Assembly: GCF_007745175.1 (NCBI RefSeq)
Contig: NZ_CP036271.1
Span: forward strand, 2,004,154 to 2,068,153
Length of the DNA stretch: 64,000 nucleotides
DNA from: Caulifigura coniformis
GTDB lineage: Bacteria > Planctomycetota > Planctomycetia > Planctomycetales > Planctomycetaceae
Reading direction: 5' to 3'
The notes beneath the pieces are model-generated. The model worked only from the letters and a program-made list of their open reading frames with translations, ran no database searches and had not been told where the DNA came from. Shown here piece after piece: positions 7,792 through 16,354 of the stretch. The translations under genes were made by a program, and so were the position numbers. Numbering within the stretch: position 1 is the stretch's first letter; each line of letters opens with the position of its first letter.

Positions 7792-8844
7792 ATGAGCCGC
7801 CTTCTGTTTCGACTGCTGGTGCTCTGCGCCGCGTGCCGCTGTCCTACGGCGTACATCGAGGCCGGCGACCTGCTGCCACTGCCTGATCCGCCGACGCCGA
7901 CGAAGGAGTTCGAAGTCCGCGGCAACAGCGCGTTTCTCGGCGGAAAGCCGGTTCGCCTGTGGGGACTGCGGTGCGTTCATGCCCTCCGCGACCGGGCGCT
8001 GACGGAACGCCTCGTCCGTAACCTCGACAGTTACACCGAGCATGGGATCAATCTCCTCTCGGTCTACCTCCAGGCCGCGCATGGCGGGTATCCGGACATC
8101 CAGGCAGGCGCGAACCCGTTCGGCGAATTCGGACTTCTGAATCCGGACTTTGCGTGGCGACTGGAATGGCTGGCGCGGGAGGCCGACCGCCGCGGGATGG
8201 TGCTCCTGATCGGAGTCATCACGCCGATCAAGGACCAGGAGCTTCGCGATGAGGAAGCGATTCGCAGGGCGATCGAGGAGACCGCGAGGTTTCTCGAAAC
8301 ACGGATGATCCGCAATGTGATCGTCGACCTGATGTACGAGTTCGATCATCCGACACGTATCGCGCACGAGGGTTTTCGGGAGCCTGGCGGTTCGACGAAG
8401 AAATCGGTCGCGGCCAACTGGTTTCATGCGGTGGCGCCGGGCATCAAGGCGGGAGTGACCACCGAAACGCATTCGAGCTCGTCGAAGGAATTTGCAGGAA
8501 TGGACCTGCATCTCATCCAGAAAGAGGACCCGATTCCAGCGAACGGGTACGCCCTCAACATCGAGTCACTGAGGAGGGACGTGTTCGGGCAGGACGGCAT
8601 CTTCACACCCGAACAGAAAGCGTCCCTCATCGCGGAATGGGACCGCTACCGTGCCGCGCCGAATGTGGGGTACGTCCTCAACACGTCGTACACGCAGTCG
8701 ATTGGCGGGCCGAGTGGAACGGGTCCGCACTTCGAAATGGGAGGGTATGGAACCGGCCCGCACGATCGCGGAATCCGCTTCTACTTCGAATGGCTGCAGA
8801 GCCACGTGGGACGCTACGAGTACCCCGACCACATCGTGAAGTAG
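7792..8844 (+). CDS. Secreted glycosidase-like TIM-barrel protein
   Basis: 350 aa with GAAAGGA seven bases before the ATG and a signal peptide (MSRLLFRLLVLCAACRCPTA). The mature part is collinear with the C-terminal domain of the protein at 5476-7116: KEFEVRGNSAFLGGKPVRLW, READRRGMVLLIGVITPIKD, VDLMYEFDHP and a final MGGYGTGPHDRGIRFYFEW. So this gene and its upstream neighbour together repeat the fused gene. A cellulase-like hydrolase is the best guess; catalytic residues are not certain. The stop lies four bases from the convergent ferredoxin gene. Confidence 0.75.
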   Translation: MSRLLFRLLVLCAACRCPTAYIEAGDLLPLPDPPTPTKEFEVRGNSAFLGGKPVRLWGLRCVHALRDRALTERLVRNLDSYTEHGINLLSVYLQAAHGGYPDIQAGANPFGEFGLLNPDFAWRLEWLAREADRRGMVLLIGVITPIKDQELRDEEAIRRAIEETARFLETRMIRNVIVDLMYEFDHPTRIAHEGFREPGGSTKKSVAANWFHAVAPGIKAGVTTETHSSSSKEFAGMDLHLIQKEDPIPANGYALNIESLRRDVFGQDGIFTPEQKASLIAEWDRYRAAPNVGYVLNTSYTQSIGGPSGTGPHFEMGGYGTGPHDRGIRFYFEWLQSHVGRYEYPDHIVK

Positions 8845-8848
8845 CGGC

Positions 8849-9214
8849 TCAGGAGTCCGCACAGCGGGGTGACGTGTCGACGCGGTACTCTTCGACGACT
8901 TCGCCGCCGATCAGGTGCTTCTGGATGATCTGCTCAAGGACCTCGGGCGTGCAGGAGTGGTACCAGACGCCATCGGGGTAAACGACGGCGATCGGGCCCT
9001 GAAGGCAGATCTGCAGGCAGTTGGCCTTCGATCGACAGACGCCCTGATTCGCCAGCCCCAATTCCTTTAATCGCGCTTTCAGATAATCCCACGATCTGAG
9101 CCCGGCCTCCTTATCGCAGCACTTGGGCTTCGTCTGGTCGGCGCAGAGAAAGATGTGGCGTTCGATCCGATCGATCTTGAGATCGAGCACCTTCTGACGC
9201 AGTTCATCGGACAT
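8849..9214 (-). CDS. Thioredoxin-like [2Fe-2S] ferredoxin
   Basis: 121 aa. The pattern is that of the (2Fe-2S) ferredoxin family with a thioredoxin fold: C24 in [14 protein letters not shown], then C66 and C70 in [20 protein letters not shown], a close match to the usual NCL..C..GP.v.VyP.g.wY signature, then VWYHSC. It probably carries electrons in the cytoplasm. It starts nine bases after the mnmE stop, so the two may be co-transcribed, although no functional link to tRNA modification is known to me. It converges with the gene ending at 8844. Confidence 0.88.
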   Translation of the reverse strand: MSDELRQKVLDLKIDRIERHIFLCADQTKPKCCDKEAGLRSWDYLKARLKELGLANQGVCRSKANCLQICLQGPIAVVYPDGVWYHSCTPEVLEQIIQKHLIGGEVVEEYRVDTSPRCADS

Positions 9215-9223
9215 CGCTGAGCT

Positions 9224-10594
9224 TCACTTTCCAATACAGAACCGGCTGAAGATGCGGTCCAGCAGGTCGTCGGTATAAACGACTCCGGCGATCTCGCCGA
9301 GCGATTCCAGGCCGCGACGGAGTTCAAAGGCGACGAGTTCTTCTCCCCCGCGGCTTCGCGAGAATTCGGCTGCGCGCTCGAGCGCCTCGCTCGCGAGGTC
9401 CAGGCTTTCCGTACAACGGGCCAGCGTCGTGGAGAGGAGTTCGCCCCGGTCGCCGCCGGTCGCCAGCCGGGCCCTGAGTAACGTCCGCAACTGGTTGAGA
9501 CCGACTCCCCCGGCGACGCTGACGGAAAGCGCCCCGCGACCGCGCTCCGGCGCGAGATCGATCTTGGTGGTCACTTCGAGGAGTTCGCGGTGACGGGCGA
9601 CGAACGTCTGTCGGACGGCGTGGTCCTGGTGATGTTCTTCCGCGGTCGCATCGGCGGCGATGCACCAGAGAATGAGGTCCGCCTGTTCGAGTCGCTCCCG
9701 GCGGGCCCGCTGGGCATCGGAGGAGATGGCATCGGTTCCCTCTTCGGCTCCCGCGGTGTCGACCAGTTCGATGGGAACGCCGTCGAACTCGATGGGGGCG
9801 ATCAGCCAATCCCGCGTCGTCCCGGCGACCGGCGAAACGACCGCCGCACTGCGGCCGATCAGGGCGTTGAAGAGAGTGCTCTTGCCTGCGTTCGGAAGAC
9901 CGGCCAGAACCACGGACTTACGCCCTGTGGTCTGACCCCGCGCGCGGGAATGCTCCTTGAGCTGCGACAGCCATTCGACAGCCTGGTTGAGTCGCGCGGT
10001 CATCGCTTCCCGATCGACGAACTCGATGTCCTCCTCCACGAAGTCGAGGCCGGCCTCGAGGTCGGCGAGGTCAATGAGCAACTGTTCGCGGAGGGCCCGC
10101 ATATGTGCGGAAACGCCGCCGGCGAGTTGGGTGAGCGCCTGCTGCAGCTGAGTCGTCGAATCGGCGTCGATCACTCCGAGGACGGCCTCCGCCTGGACAA
10201 GATCAATCTTGCCCGCCAGGAACGCACGGAGGGTGAATTCGCCGGGGCAGGCGACACGCGCGCCCCGGTCGACGAGGTCCTGGACGATGGCGTTCAGAAT
10301 CGGTGGTGAGCCAATCGTGTGGATCTCGATGGTAGGCTGGCCGGTGTAGCTACGATGGTCGGGCCAGACACACACAGCCGCCGGCAACGGCGTCGACAGG
10401 CCGTCAACCTGAAGCAGCGCTTCAAAGCGGGTTGCCCGGCCGAAATGGAGTGCGCCGTCGGACACCGGAACCATCCCCGCGACGACAGACTGGACTCCGG
10501 GCCCGCTGGCTCGCACGATGCCTCGGCGGCCGGGACCGGGCGCGGAAGCCACGGCAGCAATCACGTCGTCCAGTAACCACATCGACTCGTTCAC
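9224..10594 (-). CDS. mnmE: tRNA uridine-5-carboxymethylaminomethyl GTPase MnmE
   Basis: 456 aa, full length for the family. MnmE with MnmG modifies U34 of certain tRNAs. The N-terminal tetrahydrofolate-binding domain has GPGRRGIVRASGP and SYTGQPTIEIH. A central helical domain follows, then an inserted G domain with P-loop GLPNAGKS near residue 232 and DTAGAEEG near 280. The protein ends in FCIGK, the conserved C-terminal Cys motif. The position in front of a ferredoxin-like gene is noted there. Confidence 0.97.
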   Translation of the reverse strand: MNESMWLLDDVIAAVASAPGPGRRGIVRASGPGVQSVVAGMVPVSDGALHFGRATRFEALLQVDGLSTPLPAAVCVWPDHRSYTGQPTIEIHTIGSPPILNAIVQDLVDRGARVACPGEFTLRAFLAGKIDLVQAEAVLGVIDADSTTQLQQALTQLAGGVSAHMRALREQLLIDLADLEAGLDFVEEDIEFVDREAMTARLNQAVEWLSQLKEHSRARGQTTGRKSVVLAGLPNAGKSTLFNALIGRSAAVVSPVAGTTRDWLIAPIEFDGVPIELVDTAGAEEGTDAISSDAQRARRERLEQADLILWCIAADATAEEHHQDHAVRQTFVARHRELLEVTTKIDLAPERGRGALSVSVAGGVGLNQLRTLLRARLATGGDRGELLSTTLARCTESLDLASEALERAAEFSRSRGGEELVAFELRRGLESLGEIAGVVYTDDLLDRIFSRFCIGK

Positions 10595-10642
10595 CCACCC
10601 GGCCGCGACCCGTCAGGGGCGCCCCCTGCACACGATTCCCTG

Positions 10643-11575
10643 ATGATCGCACAAATCATCACCTTCGTCGCGACACTCGCGACCACTTGGTTGGTCGTCG
10701 TGCTCCAGCCTGCCGTGTGTGGAACCACCCTGACAACGGCCTGGATGTGGGCAGTGACCGCCTCAGTGAGTTGGGCGGTTGCGGCAGGAGCGTCCGTGAT
10801 GATGGGCCCAGGGGCCTCGGCGGTCGGGCAGCTGTGGTATGTCGCCGCCGTGCTGACGCTGTGTCCGTGGATCGCTGTCCTCGGAGCGCGCCGGCCGACG
10901 GTCCGTGTCTGGAACGGGTTCGTAATCGTTCCGCTGATCGCGGTCCTGTTGTGGCCGGTCGCCCTCTGCTGGATGCCCCGCGGTCCCGATCGACTGATCC
11001 TGGAGACGCCTCACCTGGTCGGGTTCGGCCTGGTGCTGGTCATGGGGACGGGAAACTTCCTCGGAACGCGTTTCGTTCTGATCGCGCTCATGACGATGAT
11101 TGCCGAGATCCTGCTGATCGTCTCTCTCGGAAAAGATCCAGGTGGGGCGAATGCTGCCGCGTATCGCGTGATCGCGGTCGCACTCGTGATGCTCCCGATT
11201 GCCTCGGCGATCATGAACGTGCGTCCTCGAGCGATCGGCCCGAGGACCTGGAACGACGTGTGGAACGATTTCCGCGACCGGTTCGGGATTGTGTGGGCCA
11301 ACCGACTTGCCGATCGCGTCAACGCCGAAGCACGCAAGGAAAACTGGGACGTTCGCCTCCAGCCTCAGGGCTTTGTCTCGACCACGCCGGGAGCGGCTGT
11401 GAACTTCTCAGCCCACTGGCGACAGATTGACCACACTTTGCGGTGGCTGCTGAGGCGTTTCGTGGACGACGAGTGGATCAATTGCCGCGTTCCGTCTCAG
11501 GTAGTGCCCGGGCTGAATGACGGCGGGTCGCTCGCGGGGAAGGACTCCATCGACGCCTCGTCGACCCTGTCATAG
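10643..11575 (+). CDS. Hypothetical multi-pass membrane protein
   Basis: 310 aa. About six hydrophobic segments lie in residues 1-195 (for example MIAQIITFVATLATTWLVVV and FVLIALMTMIAEILLIVSLG), followed by a soluble C-terminal part of about 110 residues (TWNDVWNDFRDRFGIVWANR, DHTLRWLLRRFVDDEW). I do not recognise a family. It diverges from mnmE with 48 bases between the starts. Its last 26 codons overlap, on the other strand, the end of the gene at 11497-11799; both frames look genuine. Confidence 0.7.
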   Translation: MIAQIITFVATLATTWLVVVLQPAVCGTTLTTAWMWAVTASVSWAVAAGASVMMGPGASAVGQLWYVAAVLTLCPWIAVLGARRPTVRVWNGFVIVPLIAVLLWPVALCWMPRGPDRLILETPHLVGFGLVLVMGTGNFLGTRFVLIALMTMIAEILLIVSLGKDPGGANAAAYRVIAVALVMLPIASAIMNVRPRAIGPRTWNDVWNDFRDRFGIVWANRLADRVNAEARKENWDVRLQPQGFVSTTPGAAVNFSAHWRQIDHTLRWLLRRFVDDEWINCRVPSQVVPGLNDGGSLAGKDSIDASSTLS

Positions 11576-11799
11576 TCGTCGTCGGTTTTGGGAGTCGCCG
11601 TCGCCCGCATCGACTGCACCGCCCGGTAGGCGAGCCAGCAGGCGGCGACGCCTGACGCCGCGAGGATCAGCATGCCCGCCGAGCGAACAGCGCAGTCCTC
11701 GTTTTTCTCCTGAAATACGGTCCGGGAGCGGACTTGGCGAAAACGGTCCGCTGCCTCGGCGGCCGCGTTTTGGGCCTGTTCTCGAAGATCTGCGAGCAT
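11497..11799 (-). CDS. Small membrane protein with C-terminal ESFPASDPP motif
   Basis: 100 aa. An N-terminal amphipathic helix (LREQAQNAAAEAADRFRQ) is followed by one membrane segment (AGMLILAASGVAACWLAYRA) and a tail ending VDEASMESFPASDPPSFSPG. That acidic-SFPASDPP tail occurs at the end of many small bacterial proteins of unknown function, which is why I accept this frame despite the 79-base convergent overlap with the upstream membrane protein. AGGA lies about nine bases before the ATG. The function is unknown. Confidence 0.75.
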   Translation of the reverse strand: MLADLREQAQNAAAEAADRFRQVRSRTVFQEKNEDCAVRSAGMLILAASGVAACWLAYRAVQSMRATATPKTDDDYDRVDEASMESFPASDPPSFSPGTT

Positions 11800-12156
11800 G
11801 GGCGTGGTCCTGTGAAGGAGAAATCGTTCTGGTTTTCGGGTGGGTCGCGACAGTGCAGTTGGCGCGCCCGGACCAGAAAATTCCGGGAGGAGACTCTTTG
11901 ACGCCTCCGTGGCGGCGAGTTAAGGTGGCGTCCGGAATGCGGTCGAAGCAGTGCTGCCTCACCGACCTTCCAAGCCGAGAGAGTGCGCTGGCGTCAGCCA
12001 CGATCACAATTCCCTCGGCTCCGCTGTGAATTGCCACCATTCCCCCCGCGTTCCTGGAACGGACGCAACCGGTTCGAGCCATCGAATTGCCTCGCGACCG
12101 CTGTCATCTGTGAATGTTTTCGGGCATCCGCAGGTTTCATCGCTGAGGTCGTTTGA
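11800..12156. other. Intergenic region upstream of kaiC
   Basis: 357 bases between divergent genes. Promoters for the kai operon and the small membrane protein must lie here. I see no convincing -35/-10 pair, structured RNA or small gene. GAGG at 12145-12148 is the kaiC ribosome binding site. Confidence 0.5.
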
Positions 12157-13932
12157 ATGTCGCAGGCAGTTTCTGCTTCCGGTTCGATCAATGGGCATGC
12201 GCCCCACTCAAAGGGGCTTGCGAAGTCTCCCACGGGTATCGCCGGACTGGATGAAATCACCGGTGGTGGCGTTCCGCAGGGGCGTACCACGCTCGTCTGC
12301 GGCAGCGCCGGCTGCGGCAAGACACTCTTCGCGATGGAGTTCCTCGTCCGCGGCGCGACGCAGTTCGGAGAGCCGGGCGTCTGCATGACGTTCGAGGAAA
12401 CCGGCGACGACCTCACGAAGAACATCCGCTCGCTCGGCTTCGATCTCGATGACCTCGTCGCAGCCCGGAAGGTCATGGTCGACTTCGTCAAAGTTGAACG
12501 GAGCGAGATCGATGAAGCGGGGGAATACAACCTGGACGGGCTGTTCATCCGGCTCGGGCTGGCGATCGACGCGATCGGCGCCAAACGCGTCGTGCTGGAC
12601 ACTCTCGAGGCACTCTTCTCCGGCTTCAGCAATCAGTCGGTGTTGCGTTCGGAACTGCGGCGGCTGTTCGGCTGGCTGAAGGAAAAGGGGGTCACAGCTG
12701 TCATCACCGGCGAGCGCGGGGACGGCCAGCTCACGCGGCAGGGGCTCGAAGAATACGTCTCCGACTGCGTCATTCTCCTCGATCACCGGGTGAATGATCA
12801 GGTGTCGACGCGGCGTCTGCGGATCGTGAAGTACCGCGGTACCAGCCACGGCACGAACGAGTACCCATTCCTGATCGATGAAGAAGGAATCTCGGTCGTG
12901 CCGCTGTCGTCGCTCGGCATGGGAGGTCTGGCTTCGGAGGAACGGATTTCTTCCGGCATCCCGCGTCTGGACGAGATGCTCGGCGGCAAGGGCTTCTTTC
13001 GCGGCTCGAGCGTCCTGATTTCGGGAACCGCCGGCACGGGCAAGTCGAGCCTCCTGGCCTCCGCGGCGGTCGCTTCCTGCGAGCGCGGCGAGCGGGTGCT
13101 CTATTTCGCCCTGGAGGAATCCGAGCAGCAGGTCTGCCGGAACATGGCGTCGATCGGCCTGAACCTGAAGAAGTGGGTCGACAACGGCTTGCTCAAGTTC
13201 CACGCCACGCGTCCGGGCCTGCACGGGTTGGAAATGCACCTCGCCACGATGCACAAGCTCGTGCGGACGCACCAGCCGGCAATGGTCGTCGTCGACCCAA
13301 TCAGCGGCCTCATCGGCGCGGGCACGCGGGGCGAAGCGGCCGCCATGCTGGTCAGGTTGATTGATTTTCTGAAAGCAAGCGAGATCACGGCGATCTGCTC
13401 GAACCTGACTTCCGGCGACGACGTGATGGAAGGAACCGATCTCGGTCTATCATCGATCGTCGACACTTGGATCCTTTTGCGCGATATCGAGCTGGCAGGA
13501 GAGCGGAACCGCGGCCTGTATGTGCTGAAATCCCGCGGCATGGCGCATTCCAACCAGATTCGTGAATTTCTCCTGACCAGCCACGGGATCGACCTTCTCG
13601 ACGTGTACGTGGGGCAGGAGGGAGTATTGACGGGATCGATGAGGCTGGCCCAGGAAGCGCGAGAGAAGGCCAAGGCGGCAGTGGATCGGGAAGAAGCCGA
13701 GCGACTGGCTCGAGCGCGGCAGCGGAAAAAGCTGGCGATTGAAGCCCAGATCGCCGCCCTGCAGCTGGAACTGCAGCACACCTCGGAAGATGACCAGGTG
13801 CTGGCCGCAAACGAAGTGGCCCGTGTTCAGGGACTGGCGGACGACCGGAAAAGGATGTCGGCCAGCCGCCAGGCAGACGCGAAGCCCGCCGCACGCGTCA
13901 GGAAGTCGAGCGGAAAGGAACGCAAATCATGA
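12157..13932 (+). CDS. kaiC: KaiC-like double-RecA ATPase/kinase
   Basis: 591 aa. Two RecA-like domains are present: CI with Walker A GSAGCGKT and MTFEETGDD carrying the catalytic Glu pair, and CII with GTAGTGKSS and FALEESEQQ. The CII segment [12 protein letters not shown] aligns with the HISTITDT phosphorylation loop of cyanobacterial KaiC, so the phosphosite pair would be S432/S433, not Ser-Thr. A C-terminal extension from about 505 is coiled coil, rich in Ala, Arg and Lys. GAGG lies eight bases before the ATG. It overlaps kaiB by four bases and no kaiA is present, so it belongs to the KaiA-independent type whose output is probably stress or redox signalling, not a proven clock. Confidence 0.95.
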   Translation: MSQAVSASGSINGHAPHSKGLAKSPTGIAGLDEITGGGVPQGRTTLVCGSAGCGKTLFAMEFLVRGATQFGEPGVCMTFEETGDDLTKNIRSLGFDLDDLVAARKVMVDFVKVERSEIDEAGEYNLDGLFIRLGLAIDAIGAKRVVLDTLEALFSGFSNQSVLRSELRRLFGWLKEKGVTAVITGERGDGQLTRQGLEEYVSDCVILLDHRVNDQVSTRRLRIVKYRGTSHGTNEYPFLIDEEGISVVPLSSLGMGGLASEERISSGIPRLDEMLGGKGFFRGSSVLISGTAGTGKSSLLASAAVASCERGERVLYFALEESEQQVCRNMASIGLNLKKWVDNGLLKFHATRPGLHGLEMHLATMHKLVRTHQPAMVVVDPISGLIGAGTRGEAAAMLVRLIDFLKASEITAICSNLTSGDDVMEGTDLGLSSIVDTWILLRDIELAGERNRGLYVLKSRGMAHSNQIREFLLTSHGIDLLDVYVGQEGVLTGSMRLAQEAREKAKAAVDREEAERLARARQRKKLAIEAQIAALQLELQHTSEDDQVLAANEVARVQGLADDRKRMSASRQADAKPAARVRKSSGKERKS

Positions 13933-14255
13933 CTGCCATTGACGATCAAGCTGGTGAAACCATCGAGCTGGATCCAGACGTCTGGGATCTTCGGCTGTAC
14001 ATCGCCGGGCAGACCGAGAAGTCGGTCGCCGCGATCGAAAACCTGCGCCGGATCTGTGACGAGCACCTGCCAGGCAAGTATAAAGTGGAGGTCATTGACC
14101 TGCTGCAGAATCCGCAGTTGGCCAGCGGTGACCAGATCGTGGCGATCCCGACGCTTGTGAGAAAACTGCCGAATCCGGTGAAACGCATCATCGGCGACCT
14201 GTCGAACACCGAACGGACGCTGGTCGGCCTGCAGCTCCGTGCGCGTCAAAGCTGA
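13929..14255 (+). CDS. kaiB: KaiB-like protein
   Basis: 108 aa with a KaiB/thioredoxin-like fold. The core is [20 protein letters not shown], then [13 protein letters not shown] and [20 protein letters not shown], all well-conserved KaiB positions. The first 20 residues are an acidic extension. In Kai systems KaiB binds the CI ring of KaiC and displaces output kinases. The ATG overlaps the kaiC stop (ATGA at 13929-13932), so co-translation is expected; the histidine kinase follows 11 bases later. Confidence 0.96.
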   Translation: MTAIDDQAGETIELDPDVWDLRLYIAGQTEKSVAAIENLRRICDEHLPGKYKVEVIDLLQNPQLASGDQIVAIPTLVRKLPNPVKRIIGDLSNTERTLVGLQLRARQS

Positions 14256-14266
14256 GAATTGATGAC

Positions 14267-16339
14267 ATGCCGTCGCAGGACGTTGCCGGGGCCGCTTCCA
14301 ATAATGAGACGGCTCGACTGCGCGCCGAGGTGGCATCGCTCAGGCTGAAGCTTGCCGAAACGACCGAGCGGCTCGAGGTCGCGGAGTCGACGGTGCACGC
14401 GATCCGTGCCGGAGAAGTCGACGCCGTCGTCGTCCAGGACCAGGACCATTCCCGCGTCTTCACGCTGGCAGCCCCCGAGAAGTTCTATCTGCAGCTGGCC
14501 CAGGAATTGGCGAACGTCGGCACCTGGGATCTCGACTTTCAGACCGGCCAGATCACGCTGTCGGCCGGGCAGAAGCAGTTTTTCGGTCTCGACGAATCCG
14601 GCCCCGCGTCCATGGACGACCTCTGGCCGCGAATCGCCGAAGAGGATCGTGAGCGAATCCAGCAGAAGTTTGAAGAAGCGCGGAACTCGGGCTCACTCCA
14701 CTTCTACCAGGAGTTTCGAGTCGTTGGAGTCGACGATTCGGTCCGCTGGCTGGCGGCCAAGGGGACCGTGATCAACGGGCCGCACGGCGAGCGGGTCCGT
14801 TTGGTCGGCATCAACATCGACATCACCGAGCGAAAGGCGATTGAACAGGCGCTGTTCGAAAGCGAAAAGGCGTTCCGCGAACTGGCGGATTCGATGCCTC
14901 AGATCGTCTGGATGGCCCGGCCTGATGGAAGCGTCGAGTACTTCAACCGCCGCTGGTACGAGTTCACTGGCGAGCCCGACGCCGTCGCCTCCCGTGAACT
15001 CCGGCTGGGCGTGGTCCATCCTGACGATCGCGCGCGGGCGCAGGCCGCCTGGGACACGGCCGTTCGCACCGAAGCCCCGCTTCAGGTCGAATATCGCTTT
15101 CGTGAATCGACGACGGGCCGCTATCGCTGGCATCTCGGACGGGCGCTTCCGATCCGCGACGAGGCAGGCCGCGTCCGGCGATGGTTCGGAACGGCCACAG
15201 ACATTCACGACCAGAAAATCCTCCAGGACACGCTGCGCGAGGCCGACCATCGCAAGGACCAGTTCCTCGCCATGCTCGCGCATGAGCTGCGCAATCCACT
15301 CTCGCCGCTGATGATTGCCGCGGACCTGATCGCGGCCGAGAGCTCGATCTCGCCTCACATCCGTGAGATGGCTGAGGTCATGGCGCGGCAGACGACCCAG
15401 CTCAAACGGCTGATCGACGACCTGCTGGACGTTTCCCGGATCACCACCGGCCGACTCGAGCTCCGACGCGATCGGGTCGACCTCCGAGAAGCGATCGACG
15501 CGGCCCTGGATGTCAGCCGTCCACTGATCGATTCTTCCGGACACACCCTGAACGTCTGGTATCCCCCGGAGCCGGTGTTCATCGAAGGCGACAAGGTGCG
15601 GCTGACTCAGGTGGTCGGCAACCTGCTGATCAACGCAGCCAAGTACACTCCTGCGGCCGGCCAGATCGATCTGACCGTCGTGACGGAGAACTCCCGGGTG
15701 GTGATCACCGTTGCGGACAATGGAATCGGCATTCCCAAAGCGATGCTGTCTCATGTGTTCGACCTCTTCACGCAGGTCGACAGCTCGACGACTCGGTCGC
15801 AGAGCGGCCTCGGCATCGGCCTGACGCTCGTCCGCACGCTGGTCGAGATGCATGGCGGCGAAGTCTCGGCGCAGAGCGAAGGGCATGGGTCCGGCAGCCG
15901 CTTCGTCGTGAGTCTACCCGCGATGGACGCGGCTGGAGGTCAGCTGCGGTCCGGCCCGAGCGCTGAGGGGAAGGCCACTTCCCGCCGCCGGGTCCTCATC
16001 ATCGACGACAACCAGTCGGCCTCGTACCTCCTGGGCAAGCTGCTCTCCAAGCTGGAACAGGATGTCCGCGTCGAGCAATCCGCGACCCAGGCGCTGCAGT
16101 GCCTGGACGAGTTCCGCCCTGACATCGTCATCTCGGACATCGCAATGCCGGACGTCTCCGGGCACGAGTTGGCGCGGCGGATCCGAAACACGTCACTGGT
16201 GAGGCAACCGATCCTCGTCGCGCTGACCGGCTACGGCCAGGAGGACGACCGCCAGGCCAGCATGGCGGCAGGCTTCGACATGCACATCACCAAGCCAATC
16301 GATATCGCGACTCTGAAGGCGATCCTGCAGACGCATTGA
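14267..16339 (+). CDS. PAS-PAS hybrid histidine kinase with receiver domain (Kai output)
   Basis: 690 aa and no membrane segment. An N-terminal coiled coil ([20 protein letters not shown]) leads into an [12 protein letters not shown] segment seen in many such kinases. PAS 1 lies at about 85-195 ([13 protein letters not shown]) and PAS 2 at about 200-315 ([20 protein letters not shown]). HisKA follows with phosphoacceptor H339 in LAHELRNP, then HATPase with DNGIGIP and a glycine box GLGIGLTLV. The C-terminal receiver has D624 in VISDIAMPD. Its place directly behind kaiB suggests that it reads the KaiB/KaiC state, as SasA-like kinases do. No separate DNA-binding response regulator is nearby. 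Confidence 0.92.
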   Translation: MPSQDVAGAASNNETARLRAEVASLRLKLAETTERLEVAESTVHAIRAGEVDAVVVQDQDHSRVFTLAAPEKFYLQLAQELANVGTWDLDFQTGQITLSAGQKQFFGLDESGPASMDDLWPRIAEEDRERIQQKFEEARNSGSLHFYQEFRVVGVDDSVRWLAAKGTVINGPHGERVRLVGINIDITERKAIEQALFESEKAFRELADSMPQIVWMARPDGSVEYFNRRWYEFTGEPDAVASRELRLGVVHPDDRARAQAAWDTAVRTEAPLQVEYRFRESTTGRYRWHLGRALPIRDEAGRVRRWFGTATDIHDQKILQDTLREADHRKDQFLAMLAHELRNPLSPLMIAADLIAAESSISPHIREMAEVMARQTTQLKRLIDDLLDVSRITTGRLELRRDRVDLREAIDAALDVSRPLIDSSGHTLNVWYPPEPVFIEGDKVRLTQVVGNLLINAAKYTPAAGQIDLTVVTENSRVVITVADNGIGIPKAMLSHVFDLFTQVDSSTTRSQSGLGIGLTLVRTLVEMHGGEVSAQSEGHGSGSRFVVSLPAMDAAGGQLRSGPSAEGKATSRRRVLIIDDNQSASYLLGKLLSKLEQDVRVEQSATQALQCLDEFRPDIVISDIAMPDVSGHELARRIRNTSLVRQPILVALTGYGQEDDRQASMAAGFDMHITKPIDIATLKAILQTH

Positions 16340-16354
16340 CGAAAGGCGGCCGCC

